A stretch of 19,218 bases of DNA. Origin: DASPJL01 sp035628645 (GTDB lineage Bacteria; Bacteroidota; Bacteroidia; Cytophagales; Cyclobacteriaceae). The stretch covers positions 1-19,218 of the forward strand of contig DASPJL010000009.1 of the NCBI GenBank assembly GCA_035628645.1. The letters are read 5' to 3'. A model generated the notes under the pieces. That model worked only from the letters and a program-made list of their open reading frames with translations, searched no databases and was not told the DNA's origin. This document shows, piece by piece, positions 1 to 7,338 of this stretch. Position 1 is the first letter of the stretch. The number at the start of each line of letters is the position of its first letter. The position numbers were made by a program, and so were the translations under genes.

Positions 1-377
1 TAAAGTTCTACTATTACGATTTCATTTCCATACAGATCCAAACAATGAAAAAACTTATATGCCGATGCAATCACAGGTTCTACTTTAATTGTTACATTAT
101 TGCTCTTAAGCTTTTCATACAATTCACTTAATGCAGAAGTATAAATCACCATTGTAGGTTGCCCATTGGTTTGATTTCCAATATGGGGATCATTATCCGA
201 TTTCAATAACCAAATGCCAAAAGAATCTGAAGGCTCCGTTCCTATGTGTAGATACCTTTGCCCTTGATCGGTAACTGAATCAAAAATTTTCTTAAAACCA
301 AAGTTCTTTTCATAGAAATCCAAGGCGTCTTCATAATCCTTAACAAGTAAAATAATTCTTCCAAGGGTGTTTTTCAT
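1..377 (-). CDS. VOC (glyoxalase/bleomycin-resistance fold) protein, ends at the window edge
   Basis: Translating the minus strand from ATG at 377 gives 125 uninterrupted residues starting MKNTLGRIILLVKDYEDALD and ending IVIVEL. The pattern is that of a single-domain VOC protein: an opening beta strand, the helix DYEDALDFYEKNFGF, a mid-protein IGTEP/FGIWLL strand pair, a second-half helix SALSELYEKLKSNNV, and the closing motif DLYGNEIVIVEL. Many VOC proteins end in this way, and the next codon begins TA, so the stop probably falls exactly on the window edge. VOC proteins include lyases, dioxygenases and drug-binding proteins. Nothing here fixes the substrate, so the function is unknown. The start is the first ATG, with no Shine-Dalgarno sequence. 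It lies downstream of the sugar isomerase gene on the same strand, separated by a strong palindrome. Confidence 0.85.
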   Translation of the reverse strand, partial: MKNTLGRIILLVKDYEDALDFYEKNFGFKKIFDSVTDQGQRYLHIGTEPSDSFGIWLLKSDNDPHIGNQTNGQPTMVIYTSALSELYEKLKSNNVTIKVEPVIASAYKFFHCLDLYGNEIVIVEL

Positions 378-429
378 AAGGAGGGTTTTTAAAGATTGCG
401 CTTGCTAAAGCATCTGCCGGTTTTAATAT

Positions 430-473
430 TTTATTTCAGTTATGGGCTAAGTTTAGCCCATAACTGAAATAAA
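430..473 (-). repeat. Perfect 44-bp palindrome (21-bp arms, 2-nt centre), possible terminator
   Basis: Bases 430-450 are the exact reverse complement of 453-473, with only GT between them. The core is TATGGGCTAA / TTAGCCCATA. It lies about 50 bases past the stop of the isomerase gene and 53 bases upstream of the VOC start, both on the minus strand. It could therefore end the isomerase transcript. However, neither flank is a clean T tract (minus-strand flank ATATTAAAA), so a classical intrinsic terminator is not assured. It could also be a dispersed palindromic repeat or a leader hairpin of the VOC gene. Confidence 0.7.
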
Positions 474-520
474 TTCAAATGCTCTTTTAATTATTATCTT
501 AAAAAAAACAGATCAAAATC

Positions 521-1408
521 TTATATTTTTAATTTCTTTACATTATTGATGCTCATTTCTATTGCTTCCAGGGCCGGGCGTTTGCAAAAATCTTGTTCTA
601 CAAAATAATGTTTAAGGCCTGCAATTTTTTGGGCATCAAAAATCCGTTGAAAGTCAATTGAACCATTACCTACTTCAGCCATGGCTCTCTCAGCAGTTTT
701 TTCCATATCCTTCAAGTGCCACAAGGGAAATCTTCCCGGGTGTTTCTCAAAATACATCACCGGATCAACACCGGCAAATGCCGTCCAATATAAATCCAGT
801 TCCATTTGGACAAGATCAGGGGTAGTTTCTTTAAGAATTAAATCATAAGGAACCGTGCCTTCCAATGGCTGAAATTCAAAGTCATGGTTATGATAGATAA
901 ATTGCAATCCATTCTTTTTACTGATTTCGGCACTTTTATTAAAAAGTTCAATATGACGTTTGTAATCATCGAGTTTGGTTCTTTCGTCAGGAAAAAGATA
1001 AGCACAAACTACGTACTTCTGGCCAATCTCTGCTGCATCTGCCACTGCCCTTTCCCAGTCGTTCTTTAAAGTACCTTTAACTGAAGAATCAAGATTGCCG
1101 GTTAAATAATGGCCACTCGGCGCTTTTAATTTATATTTCTTAAGAAGCCCCTTAAATTCTTTAGGTGTTTTTCCAAAAAACTTCCCGTCGGTATATCCGA
1201 AAAGCTCCAATTCAGAATAACCTAAATTTGAAACTTTTTCCAATATACGCTCAAGCTGATTCGGAATTTCATTTCTCAGCGTGTAGAGTTGTAGTCCTAT
1301 TTTTTGTTCTGCTTTACCAAAGGAATATTTTGGAAGCAAGGTTCCTGCTAATGCAAGAGAACTGATTTTAATAAAATCTTTTCTCGATAGTGTTTTCGAA
1401 AATGACAT
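521..1408 (-). CDS. Sugar phosphate isomerase/epimerase, xylose-isomerase-like TIM barrel, exported
   Basis: A 295-residue protein of the xylose-isomerase-like TIM-barrel superfamily. After an N-terminal export region the barrel begins at IGLQLYTLR (about 37-45). Probable metal-binding or catalytic residues sit at the usual strand ends: the IYHNHDFEF strand (171-179, H173/H175), ELDLYWT (203-209, D205), HLKD (231-234) and VEQD (270-273, E271). Residues 8-32 resemble a Tat signal (SRKDFIK then a hydrophobic SSLALAGTLL), but with RK instead of the usual RR pair, so Tat export is likely, not proven. Family members isomerise, epimerise or dehydrate sugars and inositols; the substrate cannot be read from sequence. 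It is read divergently from hrpB across a 178-bp gap. Start is the only ATG giving the complete export signal. Confidence 0.85.
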   Translation of the reverse strand: MSFSKTLSRKDFIKISSLALAGTLLPKYSFGKAEQKIGLQLYTLRNEIPNQLERILEKVSNLGYSELELFGYTDGKFFGKTPKEFKGLLKKYKLKAPSGHYLTGNLDSSVKGTLKNDWERAVADAAEIGQKYVVCAYLFPDERTKLDDYKRHIELFNKSAEISKKNGLQFIYHNHDFEFQPLEGTVPYDLILKETTPDLVQMELDLYWTAFAGVDPVMYFEKHPGRFPLWHLKDMEKTAERAMAEVGNGSIDFQRIFDAQKIAGLKHYFVEQDFCKRPALEAIEMSINNVKKLKI

Positions 1409-1586
1409 AAGGGTAAATGGTTTATTAATGAAAAATATAAAGATTGATTTAAATACAACTATTTAACAATTCTCCCTTATTCCGGTATAAATTATTTCTG
1501 TTAACCGACGGTTTAAAAGTTTATGGAATTATTCATCAAAATCTTTTCTTCCTATTTTCGCTCAAATTAAGCAACTGAAACCTCTC

Positions 1587-4067
1587 ATGTCAGAACAGCT
1601 TCCAATCCTTGAAATCCTTCCTGAATTAAAGGAAAAACTTAAGGAAAACAATATTGTCATTTTACAGGCGCCACCGGGCGCCGGAAAAAGTACAGTATTG
1701 CCCTTGGAGTTGTTAGGTGAATCGTGGTTAAAAGGAAATAAAATCCTTTTGCTCCAACCAAGGAGGCTTGCTGCCATTACTGTGGCAAATCGGCTGTCTT
1801 CTTTAATTAATGAACCGGTCGGGAAAAAAGTAGGGTATCGAATAAGGTTTGAAAATCGCATAAGCCAGGAAACAAAAATTGAGGTTGTGACCGAAGGTAT
1901 CCTCACAAGGATTTTGCAGCAGGATAACGGATTGGAAGGAGTAGGGCTGGTGATTTTTGATGAGTTTCATGAAAGAAGTCTGCATGCCGATCTTGCCTTT
2001 GTTTTGTGCAGGGAAGTTCAGCAAATATTACGGGAAGATCTTAAAATCCTGATTATGTCGGCTACCCTTAATGAAGACGCCTTGTTGGCAAGTTTAGGCG
2101 ATGTTCCGGTCTTAACTTCCCGGGGCAGACAATTTCCCATTGAATACAAATACATTGGACAAGACAAACAGATTCCATTGCATAAACAGGTAGCAGGGGT
2201 AGTTCGAAAAGCCATGTCGGAACAGGACGGTGATGTACTGGTTTTTCTTCCCGGGATTGGAGAAATACAAAAAACAACGGATTTGCTCGAAGGTTCGGGA
2301 GCAGCGGTATATGGATTATACGGTGACTTACCTCAGCAAAAGCAACAGGAAGCAATCATGCCTCATCCAAAGGGAATGAGGAAAGTGGTTTTGGCAACAT
2401 CAATAGCGGAGACGAGTATTACAATTCAGGGAATAAAGATCGTAGTGGATAGTGGATATGCAAGAATGCCAAGGTTTGATCCGCGATCAGGTTTGTCAAG
2501 ACTTGAAACAGTAAAAGTAACGATGGATTCTGCAAATCAACGAGCCGGAAGAGCTGGTAGGCTGGGACCTGGAATCTGTTACCGGCTTTGGACAGAAGGA
2601 AGTCATTCACATTTATTACCCGCCCGTTCTCCTGAAATATTAGAAGCCGATTTATCCTCTTTGGTTCTGGAACTGTCTCTTTGGGGAGTGAAAAATATTA
2701 AAGAGTTGAAATGGATTACACCTCCACCTTCCGGGGCCGTAAGCCAGGCAATTGAATTGCTTCAAAACTTAGGCGCTTTGGATGAAGACCGGATAACGGA
2801 TAGAGGAAGAGAAATGCTTCGCCTCCCCACTCATCCCCGGATTGCCCATTTATTAATTGAGGGAAGAGATGCTGGACTGTTGTCTTTGGCTACAGATATA
2901 GCTGCTGCGCTTGAGGAAAGAGACCCATTACCAAGAGATACTGGGGTTAATCTTGCTGAAAGAATCGAAGTCCTTCGAAAATGGCGAAGCAAAACCTATG
3001 TGATTGCAGATTCAACCGTCCTTTTAAGAATTGAGCGTCTGGCTTCCATGTGGAGAAAAGCATTGAATGGTGCAGTGGACAATACCTTTCCTAATTATGA
3101 ACAAGTAGGAAAATTGCTTTCCGCCGCTTATCCGGAACGTATTGCCCGTCAAAGGGAAAAACACTCCAACAGATACCGGCTCGCGAATGGAAGGGTAGTT
3201 CAATTAACTGAACACGATCCTTTGATAGGGGAGGAATGGCTTTCAATTGCACATCTGGATGCTGGTAAAAATGAGGGTCGTATTTTCCTTGCGGCTCCCT
3301 TAAATGTCAAAGATGTTCTTCACCTTGCCTATGAAAAAGAAGTGGTAAGCTGGGATTCACAAAAAGGAGTACTGATTGCAAGGAATGAAAGACGATTAGG
3401 CGAAATTACCCTGAATAGTACTCCTTTAATCAATATACCTGAGGATCAACAGGCGAAAATCTTGTGCAATGTTTTGCGATCAGAAGGATTAAACTTATTG
3501 AATTGGACTGAAACGGCGCTCAGCTTGCAGTTTCGTTTGGCAAATGTAAAATCCTGGAGACCTGAAGAGAACTGGCCCGACCTCTCAAATGAAAATTTAT
3601 TAAATAGTTTGGAAGAATGGATTGCGCCATACCTAATAACCGTCAGAAAGCGGGAAGATTTTGGCAAACTTGATCTGGATAATATTTTAAAAGGGATGGT
3701 TCCATGGGAAAAGTATCAATGGTTGGAAGAATTGGCGCCTGAAAAGCTAAAAGTGCCGAGCGGTTCTATGATAAAAATGGAATATTTTTCTGATGGCAGA
3801 CCTCCGGTTTTAGCCGTTCGTTTGCAAGAGGTTTTCGGCCTGACTGATACGCCTACAATTAACGAGGGCAGAACAAAAGTACTTCTCCATCTGCTTTCCC
3901 CCGGTTATAAACCAGTCCAGGTTACCCAGGATTTAAGGAGTTTCTGGAAAAACACTTACCCAGAAGTAAGGAAAGAATTAAGGGTTAGATATCAAAAGCA
4001 TTCCTGGCCGGAAGATCCATGGAATGCAGAAGCGGTAAGAGGAGTAAAGAAAAAACCGGTAAAATGA
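1587..4067 (+). CDS. hrpB: ATP-dependent RNA helicase HrpB (DEAH-type)
   Basis: An 826-residue superfamily 2 helicase, the usual length for HrpB. Motifs in order: Walker A APPGAGKST (28-36), motif Ia QPRRLAA (57-63), motif II DEFHER (125-130; the DEFH variant is typical of HrpB, in place of DEAH), motif III SAT (158-160), a second RecA domain opening with DVLVFLPG (216-223), motif V TSIAETSITI (271-280), and motif VI QRAGRAGR (318-325). A helicase-associated region follows, then the HrpB C-terminal domain ending in a basic tail with the characteristic KHSWPEDP. The enzyme should use ATP to remodel RNA or ribonucleoproteins in the cytoplasm; its physiological substrate is poorly known even in model bacteria. 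Start is the ATG shortly upstream of the first helix. No obvious terminator follows; yceI begins 132 bases later on the same strand. Confidence 0.96.
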   Translation: MSEQLPILEILPELKEKLKENNIVILQAPPGAGKSTVLPLELLGESWLKGNKILLLQPRRLAAITVANRLSSLINEPVGKKVGYRIRFENRISQETKIEVVTEGILTRILQQDNGLEGVGLVIFDEFHERSLHADLAFVLCREVQQILREDLKILIMSATLNEDALLASLGDVPVLTSRGRQFPIEYKYIGQDKQIPLHKQVAGVVRKAMSEQDGDVLVFLPGIGEIQKTTDLLEGSGAAVYGLYGDLPQQKQQEAIMPHPKGMRKVVLATSIAETSITIQGIKIVVDSGYARMPRFDPRSGLSRLETVKVTMDSANQRAGRAGRLGPGICYRLWTEGSHSHLLPARSPEILEADLSSLVLELSLWGVKNIKELKWITPPPSGAVSQAIELLQNLGALDEDRITDRGREMLRLPTHPRIAHLLIEGRDAGLLSLATDIAAALEERDPLPRDTGVNLAERIEVLRKWRSKTYVIADSTVLLRIERLASMWRKALNGAVDNTFPNYEQVGKLLSAAYPERIARQREKHSNRYRLANGRVVQLTEHDPLIGEEWLSIAHLDAGKNEGRIFLAAPLNVKDVLHLAYEKEVVSWDSQKGVLIARNERRLGEITLNSTPLINIPEDQQAKILCNVLRSEGLNLLNWTETALSLQFRLANVKSWRPEENWPDLSNENLLNSLEEWIAPYLITVRKREDFGKLDLDNILKGMVPWEKYQWLEELAPEKLKVPSGSMIKMEYFSDGRPPVLAVRLQEVFGLTDTPTINEGRTKVLLHLLSPGYKPVQVTQDLRSFWKNTYPEVRKELRVRYQKHSWPEDPWNAEAVRGVKKKPVK

Positions 4068-4199
4068 GGAAGTTTAAATAAGCCCATAGTTACCAGCCAA
4101 TTGTCTATAAGAAAAACTTTTGGCAATTCAGTGTTTGTTTGGACAACAAAAGCTTTCACCATTAAGTACACTTATAGTAGGCATTTTAAATTTAAAACT

Positions 4200-4781
4200 A
4201 TGGCAAAAACGATTTGGAAAATAGACCCTATGCACAGTGAAATTCAGTTTAAGGCAAAGCACTTAATGATAACTACTGTAACAGGCCATTTTGATGAGTA
4301 CGATCTCGAAGTGGAGACCGAAGGAGAGGATTTTACCAAAGCTTCAAAAATTCATTTTACAGCAAATGTTAATTCTATAACCACCAACAATGAGCAACGC
4401 GATACACATCTGCGCTCCGCTGATTTCTTTGATGCACAAACACATAATCAAATAAAGTTTGTCGGAAACAAGTATGAAAAAATCGGTGAAGATGAATATA
4501 ACCTGTTTGGAGATATAACGATTCGTGAGACAACAAAGCCAATAAAATTAAATGTGGAATTTGGAGGAATAGTGGTAGATCCCTATGGACAAACCAAAGC
4601 AGGATTTACTGTAAGAGGAAAAATAAGTCGAAAAGAATTCGGTTTATTATGGAATGCTGTAACAGAGGCCGGAAGTATAGTGGTAAGCGATGAAATAAAG
4701 GTTCATTGTGAGGTTCAATTAATAAAACAACAAAGTGAAGGTGTAGGCAAGGAGAATCATGCCGAAATGACAAATCATTGA
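4200..4781 (+). CDS. YceI-family lipocalin-like protein, cytoplasmic form
   Basis: From ATG at 4200 this encodes 193 residues beginning MAKTIWKIDPMHSEIQFKAK. The YceI signature is clear: W-x-IDPxHSxIxFxxxHxMIxxVxGxF at the N-terminus, DxRDxHLRSADFFDAxxxxxIxF in the middle (here with E for the first D), and the late TVRGKISRKEFGLLWN block. The family forms an eight-stranded barrel that binds isoprenoid-like lipids. E. coli YceI is periplasmic, but this copy has no signal peptide and is probably cytosolic. The same frame is open back to a TTG at 4101, but those extra 33 residues lack any family similarity, so 4200 is chosen. The last 15 or so residues are a polar tail. The specific ligand is unknown. 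Confidence 0.9.
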   Translation: MAKTIWKIDPMHSEIQFKAKHLMITTVTGHFDEYDLEVETEGEDFTKASKIHFTANVNSITTNNEQRDTHLRSADFFDAQTHNQIKFVGNKYEKIGEDEYNLFGDITIRETTKPIKLNVEFGGIVVDPYGQTKAGFTVRGKISRKEFGLLWNAVTEAGSIVVSDEIKVHCEVQLIKQQSEGVGKENHAEMTNH

Positions 4782-4797
4782 AAGGGTCATTTTGTTT

Positions 4798-4892
4798 TTA
4801 ACCACAGAGCGATAGGAGAAAACTCAGAGAACATAGATAAGTGAAAAACTCTCATTGTCCTCCGTGAGAATCTCCTTTATCTCTGTCGTTAA
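4798..4892. repeat. 95-bp imperfect inverted repeat (ACAGAG-type element)
   Basis: Bases 4798-4819 and 4871-4892 are reverse complements at 18 of 22 positions (TTAACnACAGAG....AGGAGA). Weaker similarity continues inward for about 20 more bases (CTCAGAGAACA against CTCACGGAGGACA), so the arms nearly fill the element. It sits between yceI and the ceramidase-like gene, starting 16 bases past the yceI stop. It has no coding capacity. It could act as a terminator for yceI, but it looks more like a decayed palindromic or MITE-like interspersed repeat than a simple terminator. Confidence 0.6.
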
Positions 4893-4951
4893 ATTTTTAC
4901 ACTTTTATCCCCATCAGCAAATCAACATAATATATCTCATTTGGAGTTATA

Positions 4952-4985
4952 TTTGTATTTTGTTTAAAAATAGATATTACCTTTG
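4952..4985 (+). promoter_or_regulatory. Candidate Bacteroidota promoter for the ceramidase-like gene
   Basis: TACCTTTG at 4978-4985 matches the Bacteroidota -7 consensus TAnnTTTG. A TTTG at 4952-4955 lies 22 bases upstream, slightly wider than the common 19-21 spacing. A second TTTG, at 4959-4962, is too close. Transcription would begin near 4992, leaving a leader of about 23 bases before the GTG at 5015, which supports that start. Confidence 0.4.
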
Positions 4986-5014
4986 CTGGTCATAATTCAC
5001 CCTTAAGGCATACC

Positions 5015-6361
5015 GTGACCAGAAAGAAAATCAAGAATAAGCTTGCAAAATCCTTTATCATTTTTTTGTCTGTCGTTTCTATTCTGTGTATAGCCCTTTT
5101 TACCAAAACTGATACAACCCCTTATAAAAAGACAGGATATTATAAAGAAATGGTATCCCGGCTGGATTCAATACCAGAGGAAACCATAAAAGGAGAATAC
5201 TTCAAAGCAGGATGGGCAAAAGAAAACATCACACCCAATAATCCCTTACCTATTGCAAGCTATGGAATACGAAAAAATAATCTGGGCGTTCACGATTCTT
5301 TGTGGGTAAGAACTTTTGTTTTCGACAATGGCGTGAATAAAGTTGCCATGGTTACGATGGATCTTTTAATTTTTCCTCCCGAGGTAACTAAACGACTAGA
5401 ATCCAAACTTCCTGCAGGGTTTTCTTTAAATAACACCTATTTATCTGCGACCCACACACATAATGGGGCAGGTGGTTGGGCAAAAGGAGCAGCAGGAATA
5501 TTTCTGGCAGGAAGTTTTGAAGAAGGCTATGTTCAAAAGATGGTGGAAGCAATTGCAAAATCAATTTCCAGTGCCAGCTTAAATATGGAAGACGCCTTAA
5601 TCGGTACCGCCAGGTTTAATGCTTTTTATCTGGTAAAAAACAGACTGGTGAACCGGGACGAAGTAGATCCATGGTTAAGGGTTTTAAAAGTTAAAAAAGC
5701 ATCAGGCGCTACTGCCGTTTTATCTACTTTTTCTGCACATCCTACTTGTATCAGTTCCAAAATTGATCTTATTTCCAGGGACTATCCGGGAGCCCTGGTT
5801 GATTCTTTGGAAAAAAGCGGAAAAGTAGAATTTGCATCTTTTATGGCGGGAGCAGTAGGAAGCCACGCCCCACGTAATTACAATATGTCCAACTTTAATT
5901 TGATTGGTTTTATTGGCAATCAATTATCGTATAAAATTCTAAGCAGTATTGATACCCTCTCGGTTTTTAAACCATCAATTATCAAAACATTAAATATTCC
6001 CCTGTCACTTAGAGAACCTCATTTCAAAGTAACAAACTCTATACGTCTTCGCCCATGGGTTTTTGAGTGGCTTCTTGGCAAGTATACTTTTGTCATGAAA
6101 GCACTACGAATTGATAATATCGTATTTGTAGGCACACCTTGTGACTTCTCAGGAACAATGGTCGATTCTATTGATGAGTTTTCTTCAGCAAAAAACTATC
6201 AGGTATTCGTAACAAGCTTTAATGGAGGGTATTTGGGATACATTACTGAGGATCGGTATTATAATTTACAAAAAGGGGAAACAAAGGATATGAATTGGTT
6301 CGGGCCTTACAATGGCGCTTATTTTCTGGAAATCATTCAATCTATAATTGCTAAAATTTAG
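5015..6361 (+). CDS. Membrane-anchored neutral/alkaline ceramidase-like hydrolase
   Basis: A 448-residue protein with a positively charged N-terminus and one hydrophobic segment (about 13-29), then a large extracytoplasmic domain. Family features of the neutral ceramidase N-terminal domain are visible: KAGWAKENITPNNPLPIASYG (an A/S-x-x-x-I-TP opening), the zinc-binding SATHTHNGAGG (144-154, H147 and H149), FSAHPT (239-244, H242), and GAVGSHAP (279-286), matching the region of the catalytic serine (S283 is the candidate). Full-length neutral ceramidases exceed 600 residues and carry a C-terminal Ig-like domain; this protein stops after the catalytic domain, as many bacterial relatives do. It would hydrolyse an amide or ester outside the cytoplasmic membrane; ceramide as substrate is not established. 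The start is GTG, supported by AAGG 7 bases upstream and by the membrane segment. Confidence 0.82.
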   Translation: MTRKKIKNKLAKSFIIFLSVVSILCIALFTKTDTTPYKKTGYYKEMVSRLDSIPEETIKGEYFKAGWAKENITPNNPLPIASYGIRKNNLGVHDSLWVRTFVFDNGVNKVAMVTMDLLIFPPEVTKRLESKLPAGFSLNNTYLSATHTHNGAGGWAKGAAGIFLAGSFEEGYVQKMVEAIAKSISSASLNMEDALIGTARFNAFYLVKNRLVNRDEVDPWLRVLKVKKASGATAVLSTFSAHPTCISSKIDLISRDYPGALVDSLEKSGKVEFASFMAGAVGSHAPRNYNMSNFNLIGFIGNQLSYKILSSIDTLSVFKPSIIKTLNIPLSLREPHFKVTNSIRLRPWVFEWLLGKYTFVMKALRIDNIVFVGTPCDFSGTMVDSIDEFSSAKNYQVFVTSFNGGYLGYITEDRYYNLQKGETKDMNWFGPYNGAYFLEIIQSIIAKI

Positions 6362-6490
6362 CTGAATGTGTGAAATTATTGGAAAAACTGGAATAAGAGG
6401 TCATTCCAAAATTCCATTCATTTAATAAATTCTGGTTCAGACCACAACAACTTTTAAGAATGCCACAGTGTTTCTCTACTATAGCCTCTC

Positions 6491-6530
6491 AGAACTTCAA
6501 CAATAATGTTCTATTTTTAAGAATTGTTGA
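6491..6530 (+). other. Possible H-type pseudoknot in the cupin gene leader
   Basis: Two interleaved stems can be drawn: AGAAC (6491-6495) with GTTCT (6508-6512), and TCAACAAT (6497-6504) with ATTGTTGA (6523-6530). The 5' half of the second stem lies inside the loop of the first, which is pseudoknot topology, with connecting loops of 1, 3 and 10 nt. Alternatively they are two mutually exclusive hairpins. The element ends 27 bases before the ATG at 6558. Stems this short can occur by chance in AT-rich DNA. Confidence 0.25.
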
Positions 6531-6557
6531 CGTGAAGGCAAAGTAGAACAGATATAT

Positions 6558-7043
6558 ATGATAGAAATAAATAAAGAACTGGTTGACAAAGTCTGTGAAA
6601 AGGCAAATTCATCTGCAAGATTAAGAATGAATCATAATTTTCATGAAAACGCCTCAGATACCATGCACAGAATGATAAACGCGCTTCAGACGGGTACGTA
6701 TATCAGACCGCATAAGCATGAAAACCCGGATAAGAACGAAGCCTTTATTTTATTACGGGGAACTGTTTTGATTGTAGAATTTGACCCGTCGGGCAACATT
6801 GTTTACCATACCATTTTAAGTCATGCTACAGGAAATTATGGTGTTGAAATCCCCCCTAAAACCTTTCATTCTTTAATTCCATTGGAAAAAGATACAGTAA
6901 TTTATGAAGTTAAGGATGGGCCTTATGATGTAAAAAGGGACAAAATCTTTGCTTCGTGGTCACCTGAAGAAGGCTCCCCTGAAGGATCAGCTTTTAATAA
7001 ATCAATTTTGGATAAATTAAATATAAAGAAAGTTGAAGATTAA
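6558..7043 (+). CDS. WbuC-family cupin-fold metalloprotein
   Basis: A 161-residue small cupin. The order RMNHNFH (23-29), RPHKHENPDKNEAFILLRG (50-68), VEIPPKTFHSLIPLE (96-110) and VKDGPYD (118-124) matches the WbuC family, in which a cupin barrel binds a divalent metal. Candidate ligands are H52, H54, E61 and H104. WbuC was named from an E. coli O-antigen cluster, but no glycosyltransferases or nucleotide-sugar genes are nearby here, so that context does not transfer and the reaction is unknown. The ATG at 6558 is the natural start; the domain begins within a few residues. Its stop overlaps the start of the next gene by 11 bases, so the two are probably translationally coupled. Confidence 0.88.
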   Translation: MIEINKELVDKVCEKANSSARLRMNHNFHENASDTMHRMINALQTGTYIRPHKHENPDKNEAFILLRGTVLIVEFDPSGNIVYHTILSHATGNYGVEIPPKTFHSLIPLEKDTVIYEVKDGPYDVKRDKIFASWSPEEGSPEGSAFNKSILDKLNIKKVED

Positions 7044-7329
7044 AGAATTTGAAAAATCGCTGAGTGAATCTTCGCCGCCTTCCCATTTTTCAGAGGAATT
7101 AAAATCCTTGTGGCATGCAAAGAAAGATCACTGGGAAGAAGCCCACTCTATAGCCCAGGATATTGACAATGCGAATGGATACTGGATTCATGCTTATTTG
7201 CATAGGGTTGAGGGGGATTTGGGAAATGCGAATTACTGGTATCGGCAATCAGGAAAAGCAATGCCGTCTGTTTCTCTATCTGAGGAACTTGAGGTGCTGA
7301 TTCAGTCGTTCTTTAATGAAAATGAATAA
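7033..7329 (+). CDS. Small conserved protein of unknown function
   Basis: A 98-residue acidic, probably cytoplasmic protein with no signal or membrane segment. The core SLWHAKKDHWEEAHSIAQDI then YWIHAYLHRVEGDLGNANYWYRQSGK (about 26-75) is distinctive: a tryptophan- and tyrosine-rich helical hairpin resembling a single TPR-like unit. I recall similar short proteins across many bacteria, all uncharacterised. The frame has no ATG near its beginning. The TTG at 7033, overlapping the cupin stop by 11 bases, is the best start and implies translational coupling. Pairing with a WbuC cupin suggests a shared role, which is inference only. It converges with the gene at 7339-7719, leaving only 9 bases between stops. 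Confidence 0.75.
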   Translation: MKIKEFEKSLSESSPPSHFSEELKSLWHAKKDHWEEAHSIAQDIDNANGYWIHAYLHRVEGDLGNANYWYRQSGKAMPSVSLSEELEVLIQSFFNENE

Positions 7330-7338
7330 ATTTTTCTA

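Noticed and set aside
1562..1906. 114-codon minus-strand frame across the hrpB start
   Set aside because: It overlaps the Walker A region of a complete helicase and has no family features.
4101..4199. Extended N-terminus of the YceI protein from a TTG start
   Set aside because: The 33 extra residues have no YceI similarity and no proper signal peptide; the ATG at 4200 precedes the conserved domain directly.
6558..7043. O-antigen biosynthesis locus suggested by the WbuC name
   Set aside because: No glycosyltransferase, flippase or nucleotide-sugar gene in the window.
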